From the NCBI GenBank assembly GCA_016288755.1, contig JAEELE010000002.1:1-41846 (forward strand): DNA of 41,846 nucleotides, written 5' to 3'. Shown here in pieces: positions 1-7,895 of this stretch (position 1 is its first letter; each line of letters begins with the position of its first letter). The translations under genes and the position numbers were made by a program. Source of the stretch: Oscillospiraceae bacterium (GTDB taxonomy: Bacteria > Bacillota > Clostridia > Oscillospirales > Ruminococcaceae). Below the pieces are notes generated by a model. It made no database searches, was not told the DNA's origin, and saw only the letters and a program-made list of their open reading frames with translations.

Positions 1-234
<234 letters not shown>

Positions 235-253
235 CTAGATATTTGATACCTCT

Positions 254-282
254 ATTTTACACCATTTCGCGGAAAAAAGCAA
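254..282 (-). promoter_or_regulatory. Sigma-A promoter of gapA
   Basis: On the minus strand TTGCTT (277-282), a 17-base spacer and TAAAAT (254-259) lie about 30 bases before the gapA start codon. The AT-rich region upstream fits a strong housekeeping promoter. Confidence 0.75.
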
Positions 283-415
283 GCACTTTGATAAAAAAAT
301 AACGGCTCAGAGCGGTTTCACGGTATTTTTGTCAAATGCACACAATAATTCTGCGTTGGATTTATATATATTGCTGAATCCGCGGAAAATGCAGACAACT
401 CCCGCCGTTCCGTGT

Positions 416-421
416 TATAAT
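416..421 (+). promoter_or_regulatory. -10 element before the sensor-kinase-like gene
   Basis: A consensus TATAAT 28 bases before the chosen ATG at 450. The -35 is poor (agacaa at 17 bases). The element overlaps an in-frame upstream ATG at 420, which argues against that start. Confidence 0.5.
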
Positions 422-449
422 GATAGAAAAGAGCAAGGAGGCTGCGGAT

Positions 450-1511
450 ATGAAGCTCAGTAAGGAAACAACAGCGGCACTGGAGACGCTGTATCACAGC
501 GAAAACAGCACACCGGTCTGTGCGGTGACGCCGGATTTCCGGCTGCTCTGGAAGAACTGCGCACAGGCGGAGACCCTCCTTTCGTGCCTGTGCAGGTCGC
601 TGCGCAGCAGCATCGGCACCGAGCAGCCGCTGATCCCGGCGGACGGTCAGCTGCATATCACGGCAGAGGGTGTGCCCTATCGCTGCCGGGTGCAGCGGAT
701 GTCGGACGGCGGCAGCCCGTTCTTTGTGGCGGTGTTTGAGAAGCTCGCGGGCGTTCGTCGGCTGACGGCGCCGGAGATGCGCCAGCTGCTCACCGAATAC
801 GACAGGGTATGCGAACAGGCGGCGGGCAGAGTGCTTGCGGTGCTGCAGGGAAATTCCGGCGGTCAGCAGCCCGATGACGCGATCCGGCACGCCTGCTGCG
901 AAATATTCTGCCTGTCGCAGCGCAATTCGCAGCTGCTCTGGTACGAATCCGTGACGGAGGAGCTGCTGGAGACGCTGGAGCCGATCGAGGTCTCCGGGCT
1001 GGCGGGGCGCGTTGCGAACGCGCTCGGGGCGGCTTCGGGCGGGGTCTTTACGGTGCGGTATCAGGCGGAGGGCACCGGCTATGCGCGCGTCGACCCCAAT
1101 CAGCTCAGCGCGGCGCTGATGTCCATGCTGCTCACGGCGCAGCGCGGCGACCCGGAGAAAACAGATATCACTGTTTCCTTTGCGGACCGCGGCGATGTGC
1201 TCGTTCTCTCCGTGACCGCGCGCAGGGGGAAATCCGCCGGCGACGCGCTTCTGCCCTATTGCCCGGACGGGACGCTGATCTCCGAGGATGTGCTGCTGAC
1301 GCGGTTCTGCAGCACATTCGGCGCAGTGCTGACGGTCGAAAAGACCGCGGACGCTGTGTGCCATACACTGACGCTGCCCGCCGTGCCGCGGGAGGATGTT
1401 CCGCTGGTGCTGCACGCGCCGGACTCTGAATTTGCGCTGCCCGATCCCGTGCTGCTCTCCGGATGCCGGATGATGCTCTCGCCGATCCTGCGCAGGATCC
1501 CCGCGGAGTGA
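450..1511 (+). CDS. Degenerate sensor-histidine-kinase-like protein
   Basis: A 353-residue cytoplasmic protein with no membrane segment. The N-terminus (VCAVTPDFRLLWKNC) reads like a short PAS domain. The middle is helical, where a kinase would have its dimerisation helix, but there is no H-E/D-x-x-R phospho-acceptor. The C-terminal third has the strand and helix pattern of a GHKL ATPase: RVDPNQLSAALMSMLLTA sits where an N box would be but lacks its Asn, and DVLVLSVTARRGK sits where the G1 box would be but lacks D-x-G-x-G. This suggests a catalytically dead kinase-like protein with a sensing or partner-binding role. No response regulator is adjacent. The ATG at 450 is chosen because AGGAGG lies 8 bases before it. 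The fold assignment is inference. Confidence 0.6.
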   Translation: MKLSKETTAALETLYHSENSTPVCAVTPDFRLLWKNCAQAETLLSCLCRSLRSSIGTEQPLIPADGQLHITAEGVPYRCRVQRMSDGGSPFFVAVFEKLAGVRRLTAPEMRQLLTEYDRVCEQAAGRVLAVLQGNSGGQQPDDAIRHACCEIFCLSQRNSQLLWYESVTEELLETLEPIEVSGLAGRVANALGAASGGVFTVRYQAEGTGYARVDPNQLSAALMSMLLTAQRGDPEKTDITVSFADRGDVLVLSVTARRGKSAGDALLPYCPDGTLISEDVLLTRFCSTFGAVLTVEKTADAVCHTLTLPAVPREDVPLVLHAPDSEFALPDPVLLSGCRMMLSPILRRIPAE

Positions 1512-1582
1512 CTTCGGCATTCTGCACAAATCGGGAGATGCGGATTTGTCGGTTTTGCTCTTCACAATTTGTTCATTTTCTC

Positions 1583-1611
1583 TTGACTTTTTGCGCCGGA
1601 TGTGGTATACT
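1583..1611 (+). promoter_or_regulatory. Sigma-A promoter of the pilin-like gene
   Basis: TTGACT (1583-1588), 17 bases, TATACT (1606-1611), 60 bases before the ATG at 1672. Close to consensus. Confidence 0.85.
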
Positions 1612-1671
1612 AAACTCATAGTGCCGGGCTATGTCCCGTCAGCTCCTCATTCCGAAAAAGGGGGATTCCTA

Positions 1672-2517
1672 ATGAAACAGACTGAGACCAAGCGGCTTCG
1701 CGGTTTTACATTGATGGAGATGATCGTCGTTCTGGGCATCATCGCGATTATATCGGCGATCTTCATTCCGGCGGTGAACGGTTATCTGACCCGCAGCCGT
1801 CTGAATACATCGAATGCGCAGGCGCGCGTCATTTTCAATTCGCTCCAGACGATCTGTCAGGAATTTGAGTTTGTAGACCGCAATGCAGATACCAGCATGC
1901 TTTACGGAAACCGCACTGACTCAAACGGCACAATGCTTTCCGGCATTCTGGTGATGAAGGGTGAGAACGGTCATATCTCTGATGCGTGCAGAGTGGTTAC
2001 TCGCAAGGGCAGTACGGGTGTGATCGCCCCGAGTCTGGAATCCGGTGCGGCTGTGACGGGGGCACTGGACGCTTCCACCTCCACTACGACGCTGATGCAG
2101 CGCATGATACGTCTGTGCGAGGGCAGCACCACGACAACCTGGATGGCATACATTGAGGATTATGCGGTTAGGGGTGTTGTCTGCGCGGCTCTGACGAATT
2201 CTGACTACATCGGCGGATATCCGTCAAAGTCTACTGCACGCGGCGGCTTCTCATCCGACTCCAGCATTTCATCCTTCAAATCTGCCTACTCCCAAACAAG
2301 CTATGAAAGAAGATATTTTGTTCACCCGAGCGGCTCCACCTACACGTCTTTCCAGATTCACAAGGCAAAGAATGAACCCGGTTCGACTACCGATGCTGAC
2401 GCTACAAATGCAGCAGTCGCAGTTTCTGCGAACTATCCTGAAGAAGGCACAATCGAATCCATTGACGACTTCACTTTCGCAAATCTGATTGCGTACTCAC
2501 TGGATTCCTGGGACTGA
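1672..2517 (+). CDS. Type IV pilin-like / pseudopilin protein
   Basis: A 281-residue protein with a class III prepilin signal: a short basic leader, then G11 followed by mature FTLMEMIVVLGIIAIISAIF. The glutamate at position 5 of the mature chain and the hydrophobic helix needed for prepilin peptidase processing and pilus or pseudopilus assembly are present. The remaining 240 residues form a Ser/Thr/Gly-rich globular domain that I do not recognise. A GGGGG ribosome site precedes the ATG. The gene has its own promoter and terminator, so it is a single transcription unit. No assembly ATPase, platform protein or prepilin peptidase is nearby, so it would depend on machinery encoded elsewhere or have another role. 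Confidence 0.85.
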   Translation: MKQTETKRLRGFTLMEMIVVLGIIAIISAIFIPAVNGYLTRSRLNTSNAQARVIFNSLQTICQEFEFVDRNADTSMLYGNRTDSNGTMLSGILVMKGENGHISDACRVVTRKGSTGVIAPSLESGAAVTGALDASTSTTTLMQRMIRLCEGSTTTTWMAYIEDYAVRGVVCAALTNSDYIGGYPSKSTARGGFSSDSSISSFKSAYSQTSYERRYFVHPSGSTYTSFQIHKAKNEPGSTTDADATNAAVAVSANYPEEGTIESIDDFTFANLIAYSLDSWD

Positions 2518-2531
2518 TTATTCATGCCAAG

Positions 2532-2563
2532 AGACCCTGCCGGATGCGGCAGGGTCTTTTTTT
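2532..2563 (+). terminator. Intrinsic terminator after the pilin-like gene
   Basis: GACCCTGCC pairs with GGCAGGGTC around a 6-base loop, followed by seven T. It ends the pilin transcript just before the next promoter. Confidence 0.92.
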
Positions 2564-2574
2564 GCGGTTTCATC

Positions 2575-2603
2575 TTGCAATCGGGCTGTATCTGTGGTAT
2601 AAT
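2575..2603 (+). promoter_or_regulatory. Sigma-A promoter of the membrane protein / sugar kinase group
   Basis: TTGCAA (2575-2580), 17 bases, TATAAT (2598-2603), 34 bases before the ATG at 2638. Confidence 0.85.
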
Positions 2604-2637
2604 GAAGATACAGAGAAAACCGAGGGGAGGCACGCAC

Positions 2638-3129
2638 ATGCCGATGCTGCTGATTCCGGCGGATTCGCTGGGAAAATGGCGCTATTTTCTGACCGGACTG
2701 CCGCTTGCCGTGCTGTTCGCGCTGGTGTGCCGTGCCTGCGGTCAGATCGCTTCGCTGCTAGGCGAACGGCGTGTGTTTCGCGGCACATGCGAGCGCGTGC
2801 AGCGCCTTGCGGACAGAACCGTGCTCTGCGTCAGCTTTCAGGATGCGGCGCGTCTGTCACACCGCGCGGCGATCGTGAGCCGTTCGCCCGATGCCGGTTT
2901 GCTGCACGAGGGCGATGCGGTCGCCTTTGCGATGCGCCGGACCGTGTTTTCTGCCGGCAGCTATGCGCAGTCTCCGGCGGATGCCCGCGAAAACGGCGAC
3001 ATTCTGTTGCGCAGGGAATACCGCAGTCAGCTGCGGCGCAGGCTGTTTCGCACGCTGCTCGTGAATCTGCTGATCTGCGGGGTGGCACTTGCCGTTTTTC
3101 TCGCCGCGATGTATCTTTGCTTCCCCTGA
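2638..3129 (+). CDS. Small two-helix membrane protein of unknown function
   Basis: A 163-residue protein with one hydrophobic segment near the start (about residues 16-36, YFLTGLPLAVLFALVCRA) and one at the end (about 142-162). Between them is a soluble, Arg-rich domain of about 100 residues. The layout resembles DUF3592-type proteins such as the one two genes downstream, but I cannot assign the family. The ATG at 2638 follows GGGGAGG by 7 bases; an ATG at 2602 lies inside the -10 element and is rejected. The gene is first in a probable operon with the PfkB-family kinase, 77 bases away, with no terminator between. Confidence 0.75.
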   Translation: MPMLLIPADSLGKWRYFLTGLPLAVLFALVCRACGQIASLLGERRVFRGTCERVQRLADRTVLCVSFQDAARLSHRAAIVSRSPDAGLLHEGDAVAFAMRRTVFSAGSYAQSPADARENGDILLRREYRSQLRRRLFRTLLVNLLICGVALAVFLAAMYLCFP

Positions 3130-3206
3130 GCGCATACCCCGGCAACAACTGACATACCATAAAGAAAGAAAGCCCGGCAGCCGATACGCTGCGTGAGGAG
3201 AATGCC

Positions 3207-4136
3207 ATGATTGCTACAGTCACATCCAATCCCGCCGTGGATTATACCGTTTCGATCTCTGCGCCGCTGCAGCGCAATACCGTCAACCGCACCTCCGATG
3301 AGCTGATTACGGCGGGCGGCAAGGGCATCAATGTATCGCTCGTGCTCCAGCAGCTCGGCGTGCCGACCACCGTCTACGGCTTTCTGGCAGGCACGACCGG
3401 CTCGATGATCTCAGAGCGTATGCAGCGCACGCAGATTCAGACCGACTGGATCAACGTGCCGAACCAGATGACGCGCATCAACCTGAAGATCAAGGAGACC
3501 GGCGCCGTCACCGAGCTGAACGGCAGAGGCGTCACGGTGACGGAGGGGGAGACCGTGCAGCTGCTCGAAAAGCTCCGCAAATACGGCGCAGATGATTTCA
3601 TCGTGCTTGCCGGCAGCATTCCGGCAAACGCGCCCGCGACCTACTATGCGGAGATCATGGAGCAGCTCGCGGAGACCGGTGCGCGCATCGCGGTCGATGC
3701 AGCCGGTGATCCGCTGCGTGAGACACTGACGATGCGCCCGTTCCTGATCAAGCCAAATCTGCCGGAGGTCTGTGCGCTGTTTGATGCGCGGATCGACACA
3801 TGGTGGGATGCGCTGCCCTACGGGCGGGAGCTTCGGAAAATGGGTGCGCTGAATGTGCTGATGTCGCTCGGCAGCGACGGCGCACTGCTCTTCACCGAGG
3901 ACGACCGTGTCTGGCATCTCTCCGCGCCGCACGGCACCGTGAAGAATGCGGTCGGGTCGGGCGATTCGATGCTCGGCGGCTTTCTCGCGGGCTGCGCACA
4001 GGGCGAATCCATGATGGAGGCACTTCGCAGAGGCATTGCGGCGGGCTCGGCGACCGCATTCAGCGAATGGATCGCAAACCGCTCGCAGATCGAGCTGCTG
4101 CTGAAAAATCTGCCGCAGCCGACCGAGCTGGTCTGA
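3207..4136 (+). CDS. fruK: PfkB-family hexose kinase, 1-phosphofructokinase type
   Basis: A 309-residue ribokinase-fold kinase of the FruK/LacC/PfkB branch, which phosphorylates a sugar phosphate with ATP (fructose-1-phosphate to fructose-1,6-bisphosphate, or tagatose-6-phosphate). Visible motifs are the substrate-binding GGKGIN (37-42), KPN (182-184), the ATP-site SLGSDGA (220-226) and GSGDS (250-254) with catalytic base Asp253. Length is typical. Ribosome site GAGGAGA. There is no DeoR regulator or fructose PTS component nearby, so the in vivo substrate is not settled by context; a FruK-like reading is my best guess. The stop is one base from the next ATG, so translation is coupled. Confidence 0.85.
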   Translation: MIATVTSNPAVDYTVSISAPLQRNTVNRTSDELITAGGKGINVSLVLQQLGVPTTVYGFLAGTTGSMISERMQRTQIQTDWINVPNQMTRINLKIKETGAVTELNGRGVTVTEGETVQLLEKLRKYGADDFIVLAGSIPANAPATYYAEIMEQLAETGARIAVDAAGDPLRETLTMRPFLIKPNLPEVCALFDARIDTWWDALPYGRELRKMGALNVLMSLGSDGALLFTEDDRVWHLSAPHGTVKNAVGSGDSMLGGFLAGCAQGESMMEALRRGIAAGSATAFSEWIANRSQIELLLKNLPQPTELV

Positions 4137-4137
4137 T

Positions 4138-4971
4138 ATGCGGATCGTGCTGACTGTGCTCGGTGTCGGGCTCCTGCTGCTGATTCTGCTGATGATTCGG
4201 TTCGCCGCAGTATGGATCCGGTGCCGCCGCGCGTCGGAAAGCGCCGAGGGCACCGTGACCGCAGTCCGGGAAAAACCGTTCAAGGACGACCTGAAGCAGT
4301 ATTGGACGGAATTCTCCTTTGAAGCGGCGGGCAGGACATATACCGGCTCGATGAAATATGCCGATACGGAGCCGCGCTTTTCGGTCGGCGAGCAGATAAC
4401 AGTGCGGTATCATGCCAAGCATCCCAAGTGCTTCTACGCCGTCCGTGATATGTCGGCTTATTTGCGGGGGCTGGTCGCTGTCCTGCTGGCGATCGTTGTG
4501 ATTGTGCCGCTTCTGTTCCTCTGTGACGGTCTGGCTCGGTATCCGCTCGGCTTCCTGACGCTGTCTGAGCGGAAGGTCATCCGCATTGCCGTCTGGAGCA
4601 TATTCAGCGCATTATTGATCGGGCTGGGCGTTGTTGCACTTTACGCATGGCACGCAATGCAGACACGGGGCAGAGATGTCACCGGCGAGGTGCTGCGCAC
4701 AGCGGCGTGGAATCGGCAGACGCTCCTGATTGTCGGCTATGAGGCGGACGGGCTGCAGCTGATTACGAATCTTCCCGCAGAAAAAGGGCAGACCTACAGC
4801 CCCGGCGACAGCATTGCGTTCTGTGTGGACAGGAAATGCCCGCAAAACGTCTGGACGCAGCAGCACATGACGCTCGGCAAGAAGATCGCGTTTGCTGCAG
4901 TATTCGTATTCGGTGCGCTGATGCTGATTGTGGATTTTGTGCAGCGCATCAAAGAAATCTTGCAGATGTAG
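4138..4971 (+). CDS. Membrane protein with two DUF3592-like domains
   Basis: A 277-residue membrane protein whose ATG begins one base after the kinase stop codon. It has a hydrophobic N-terminal helix, two central helices (about residues 108-130 and 145-168) and one near the C-terminus. Each soluble part looks like a DUF3592 unit, a small beta domain beginning with a G-x-V strand: EGTVTAVREKP to VRYHAKHPK (about 38-98) and GEVLRTAAWNRQ to VDRKCPQN (about 180-235). Function is unknown. The duplication and the tight coupling to a sugar kinase are visible in the sequence; any functional link between them is inference. Confidence 0.75.
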   Translation: MRIVLTVLGVGLLLLILLMIRFAAVWIRCRRASESAEGTVTAVREKPFKDDLKQYWTEFSFEAAGRTYTGSMKYADTEPRFSVGEQITVRYHAKHPKCFYAVRDMSAYLRGLVAVLLAIVVIVPLLFLCDGLARYPLGFLTLSERKVIRIAVWSIFSALLIGLGVVALYAWHAMQTRGRDVTGEVLRTAAWNRQTLLIVGYEADGLQLITNLPAEKGQTYSPGDSIAFCVDRKCPQNVWTQQHMTLGKKIAFAAVFVFGALMLIVDFVQRIKEILQM

Positions 4972-4994
4972 AGAAGAAAGGGAGGCTCTCAGCC

Positions 4995-5354
4995 ATGCAA
5001 ACTGAAGTTTACGGCGTGAAAATGATCTATCGCTACACACTGCCGAATGCGGTGTTTTATGAGGAATCGCTGCTGCGCGTGCATGCTGCCTCGCAGGATG
5101 AGGCAACGGCACATGCGCGCAACTATGCGAGCGATTTTGTCGAGCGTACCTACACGAACATCGAGGGCGAGACCGTGACGGTGCGGCTCTGCGACATCGC
5201 GGACTGCTGCCCGGTCAAGACGGCAAATCCCGAGATCGAGGAGGTCTATTCGGGGGTGTTCCGCAATGAAGCCGGGATGCCCGAGGAGGATTTTCTCGAG
5301 CTGCGCACCGACACCTGCTCCCGTGAGGAGCGCAAGCCCCTGCGGCATGTCTGA
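4995..5354 (+). CDS. DUF4288-like small cytoplasmic protein
   Basis: A 119-residue soluble protein. The pattern VKMIYRYTLPN, then FYEESLLRVHAASQDEATAHA, is like DUF4288 proteins (a YxV-K-x-Y-x strand, then EES and a strand-helix with A-x-S-x-x-E-A). Function is unknown. GGGAGG lies about 9 bases before the ATG at 4995. It sits 23 bases after the DUF3592 gene and is probably last in that operon, because a strong terminator follows 16 bases after its stop. Confidence 0.7.
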   Translation: MQTEVYGVKMIYRYTLPNAVFYEESLLRVHAASQDEATAHARNYASDFVERTYTNIEGETVTVRLCDIADCCPVKTANPEIEEVYSGVFRNEAGMPEEDFLELRTDTCSREERKPLRHV

Positions 5355-5370
5355 GCGATCAAACAAACGA

Positions 5371-5413
5371 CGCCCGAAAGCAGCACTTATGTTGCTTTCG
5401 GGCGCGTTTTTTT
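5371..5413 (+). terminator. Intrinsic terminator after the DUF4288-like gene
   Basis: The 12-base stem CGCCCGAAAGCA / TGCTTTCGGGCG (5371-5382 and 5393-5404) is followed by CG and seven T. Unambiguous. Confidence 0.93.
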
Positions 5414-5477
5414 GAATGCGGAATGTTGTTCTGTCTTAATACTTTGCATGTAAATTGCATAAATACGTTATTTTGCA

Positions 5478-5538
5478 TAATAGTGGGATTCCAAAGGGTC
5501 TCTGACCCTTTGGCAGGGCTTGGGGCAGCGCCCCTCTG
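5478..5538 (-). repeat. Two-hairpin repeat, copy A (lacks the leading block)
   Basis: Read on the minus strand this has hairpin 1, GGGGC-gct-GCCCC (5522-5534), and hairpin 2, CCAAAGGGTC-aga-GACCCTTTGG (5491-5513), then GAATCCCA. It is the same architecture as copies C and E but without the leading TCTCCGACGGATT block. It lies about 95 bases after the integrase stop codon, in the integrase sense direction. No other gene is visible between 5414 and 5631. Confidence 0.8.
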
Positions 5539-5631
5539 TCCATTTCAAAACCAATCGTAAATACGCGTTTTTCGCAGCTTTGGATTTGAAAATGTGAACT
5601 GACGGGGAACTTTTGCAGAGACAGAGGGTGA

Positions 5632-6648
5632 TCAAACCCGCAGCAAATCGTTGAAGTAGCCGTCAATTCGCTCGTCAACCTGCTTGCGCTCCTCGCTGAA
5701 TGTGTGCTGATAAACCGACTTCAATACGCCGTTGCTCGCCCAGCCGCCGCGCTCCATTGCATACTTGTCCGGAATGCCGAGCATCAGCATCACACTGGCA
5801 TTTAAGTGCCGCATCTGGTGAAACGTGAGATGACAGCCATTCGACTTGCACAGCTTTTTCAGGCTGGTCGAAATGAAGCTGTAGCTCTGCTGAACAATGA
5901 AGTCATCGTCATGCTCATGCGGTACACGGTCGATCAGCTTCTGAATGTAGGTCGGTACGAAAAGACGTCTGGTTGAATTGAAGGTCTTGTTCACATTCCG
6001 CATGACATCTTTTCCGCCAATGAACAGCCTGCTCCGCTGAATCGTCAGCACACCGTTCTGGATGTCGCCGAACTGCAGACCACGGACTTCGCTCATTCTC
6101 AACGAGAGCCACATCGCCAGCAGACACGGCAGCTCGATCTCTGTGCCGTGAATCATCTGAATCACCTGTTCCGCGGTCGGCAGCTTGATCACTCTGGGAA
6201 TCTTCGGCGGCAGTGTGATGATGAAATCAGGACGAACGCCATACATCTTTAATGCGGCGAAAATCAGGTTCTTGGCTTCCGCGATCGACTTGCGGCTGTA
6301 GCACATCGCGTCCTCGTTGATCGCCCGCTGGAGCATGAAGCTGTCCAGTTCGTTGATGTCAATGCTCATAATGTTCTGCAGTCTCGACTTGAGAATGTTC
6401 TCGTAACCGAAGACCGTGGACGGCGAGAGCACATTCTTCTTGCTGTCGATGTACCCGCGGACAGCCTGCGCGACTGTGAACCGGCTACGTGCGGTCTGCA
6501 TATTCTGCACAAACTCCGCTGCCAGCTTTTCAGCTTCCCATCGCGTCGGTGCGGTGATGGACTTCTTCATCTTCTTTCCGTTTTCGTCAGTACCGAGGAA
6601 CACCTGAACCCTCCAGTTGCCGGAGGGCATCTGTTTTGCATTTGCCAT
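5632..6648 (-). CDS. Tyrosine recombinase / phage-type integrase
   Basis: A 338-residue site-specific recombinase. Residues 1-50 form the arm-binding beta domain (GNWRVQVFLGTDENGKK), 55-150 the SAM-like core-binding domain, and 155-338 the catalytic domain. Catalytic residues that can be placed are Arg184 (SLRMSE), His277 and Arg280 (HQMRH), Trp303 in the second-His position (GGW) and nucleophile Tyr313 (VYQHTF). The set is complete, so it is probably active. RBS AAGGAG lies 8 bases before the ATG. It has its own promoter and lies downstream of a LexA-box promoter. It sits at one edge of a short island of decayed genes. No excisionase and no clear att repeats were found by eye. Confidence 0.93.
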   Translation of the reverse strand: MANAKQMPSGNWRVQVFLGTDENGKKMKKSITAPTRWEAEKLAAEFVQNMQTARSRFTVAQAVRGYIDSKKNVLSPSTVFGYENILKSRLQNIMSIDINELDSFMLQRAINEDAMCYSRKSIAEAKNLIFAALKMYGVRPDFIITLPPKIPRVIKLPTAEQVIQMIHGTEIELPCLLAMWLSLRMSEVRGLQFGDIQNGVLTIQRSRLFIGGKDVMRNVNKTFNSTRRLFVPTYIQKLIDRVPHEHDDDFIVQQSYSFISTSLKKLCKSNGCHLTFHQMRHLNASVMLMLGIPDKYAMERGGWASNGVLKSVYQHTFSEERKQVDERIDGYFNDLLRV

Positions 6649-6692
6649 AGTATACTCCTTTTCTCAAGGCATACACCATAGCCCTCAACTAC

Positions 6693-6721
6693 AGTATACA
6701 CCATTCAGACGAAAAAGTAAA
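6693..6721 (-). promoter_or_regulatory. Sigma-A promoter next to the integrase
   Basis: On the minus strand TTTACT (6716-6721), 17 bases, TATACT (6693-6698), 45 bases before the integrase ATG. Confidence 0.7.
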
Positions 6722-6764
6722 GCGAAATCGAAATCGAACTACGCAAAAGGGTACGGGAATCTCC

Positions 6765-6789
6765 CGACGGCGGAGCAGTGTTGCCGTCG
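6765..6789 (-). other. Hairpin in the leader between the SOS-type promoter and the integrase
   Basis: CGACGGC (6765-6771) pairs with GCCGTCG (6783-6789). It overlaps a second small palindrome, CGGGA-atc-TCCCG (6754-6766). The two stems share bases and so are mutually exclusive. On the minus strand they are followed by CCCTTTTGC. It may be an attenuator in the transcript from 6883, but the T run is weak. Confidence 0.35.
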
Positions 6790-6860
6790 AGGCCTCAGTT
6801 TTTCCCCGGAGAATGCAGCACAATGAAATTGAAGATTACAAAGCAACCGCAAAAATGCAA

Positions 6861-6911
6861 GGAACAGATGTTCTACGACTCTATTATATCAAACATTCGT
6901 TCGATTGTCAA
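6861..6911 (-). promoter_or_regulatory. Consensus promoter with two LexA (SOS) boxes
   Basis: On the minus strand TTGACA (6906-6911), a 17-base spacer and TATAAT (6883-6888) form a perfect consensus promoter. The spacer contains CGAACGAATGTTTG (6890-6903), and just downstream of the -10 is AGAACATCTGTTCC (6861-6874). Both match the Gram-positive LexA/DinR box CGAAC-N4-GTTYG. Paired boxes around the -10 are typical of LexA-controlled genes. The only intact gene downstream is the integrase, 240 bases away. Confidence 0.75.
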
Positions 6912-6940
6912 TACCGTTTTGCAAGAAAAATGAAATGCAA

Positions 6941-6969
6941 AGCCGCCGGTCCTCATCTGACCGGCGGCT
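6941..6969 (-). terminator. GC-rich hairpin, possible minus-strand terminator
   Basis: A perfect 11-base stem AGCCGCCGGTC / GACCGGCGGCT with a 7-base loop. On the minus strand it is followed by TTGCATTTCATTTTT, a broken T tract, so it may end transcription entering from the decayed genes just before the SOS-type promoter. Confidence 0.5.
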
Positions 6970-7434
6970 CATTCGTGAATCTCTTTTTCAAGAAAGTCGC
7001 TTGCGGCATATTGACCGCTTTGTGATTCCTGAAATAATTACTTCGGGCAAATTCAAAAAAGACATTTTGGATTTTGCAGATAAACGTACAGTAAACCTAG
7101 CGTAACTTTCGGCTTGGCGTTTTCATGATTGCGGGCTGCTGCATTCTTTTTGTCTCTGCATCATGATCCATCGGAAATGCGGATATTCGCAATCACCCCG
7201 TTTTTTGTGTGACAGGTTTGTGAAACACCCGATTTTACGACTAAATAGATTGATGTAACCCAATATCTGTTTCGACAAGCCGTTTTCGGCTCATCAAAAC
7301 AGACCGTTCCGCTAGGCTTCACTTGTTGGGCAAAGTCTGCGACCTTGACGGCAGACACCGTGCTGCACTTTTCAAATCTCTGTGCAGCACGACGACTGTT
7401 GCTCCGCAATCGGGATATCCCGAACCCTTCACTC
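6970..7434. other. Gene-poor stretch in the island
   Basis: I see no convincing gene here. It holds a hairpin GTGCTGCAC / GTGCAGCAC (7360-7390) and a short CGGGATATCCCG palindrome near 7414. Open frames on either strand have no ribosome site and no recognisable content. Likely decayed mobile or accessory DNA. Confidence 0.4.
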
Positions 7435-7895
7435 TCACACATTTTCTTCTGAATCATTTTGACTTCGTTGCATCACCTCATAGTAATCCTTCGGCGTTTT
7501 TCTTGTCAGGATTACATACAGCGAGAACTCCTTGATCAGCACCGCCGCTTTATTTTCATAGAAACAAACCGCAACACAGTCTGCACTGTTGTTTGAAAAA
7601 CTGCGACCGTTTGAGAATTTTCCCCTTGATTCGTTTCGCGTTCTTTTCCCACTCTCTGTCGCTGATCGCAATCAGATAGTCATGACAAAAGAGAAGTCCA
7701 TTCAGCGAGCTGCGATCCATGAACACTTTCACCGGATCGATCTTGTTTTTTACGATTAATGTACCTTCCTTGCTGTGAACTGCTCGACCTGCTGACATGC
7801 ACCGTCCGCAGATCAATGTCCGAGTGATTTGCAGCGAACACCAGAGGCTCGTTCCAGTCCTTGAAACCGAAGTCATCGAGCTTACGGACAGATGA
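7435..7895 (-). pseudogene. Frameshifted remnant of an unknown gene
   Basis: Protein-like sequence runs along the minus strand in three frames in turn. First comes LDDFGFKDWNEPLVFAANHS (about 7880-7810), then KIDPVKVFMDRSSLNGLLF and DREWEKNAKRIKGKILKRSQ (about 7760-7600), then ADCVAVCFYENKAAVLIKEF and ILTRKTPKDYYEVMQ (about 7590-7470). Each piece is open but ends as the next begins, as expected of one gene of about 150 codons with at least two frameshifts. I do not recognise the family. It lies head to head with the remnant at 7892. Sequencing error could produce such shifts, but two decayed neighbours make true decay more likely. Confidence 0.5.

Noticed and set aside
318..1619. Long minus-strand open frame opposite the sensor-kinase-like gene
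   Set aside because: Arg/Gln/His-rich translation with no ribosome site or domain; it is the GC-rich antisense of 450-1511 and crosses the promoter at 1583.
6823..6933. 36-codon plus-strand frame across the LexA boxes
   Set aside because: It runs through both LexA boxes and the -10 on the opposite strand and has no ribosome site, so the regulatory reading explains the sequence better.
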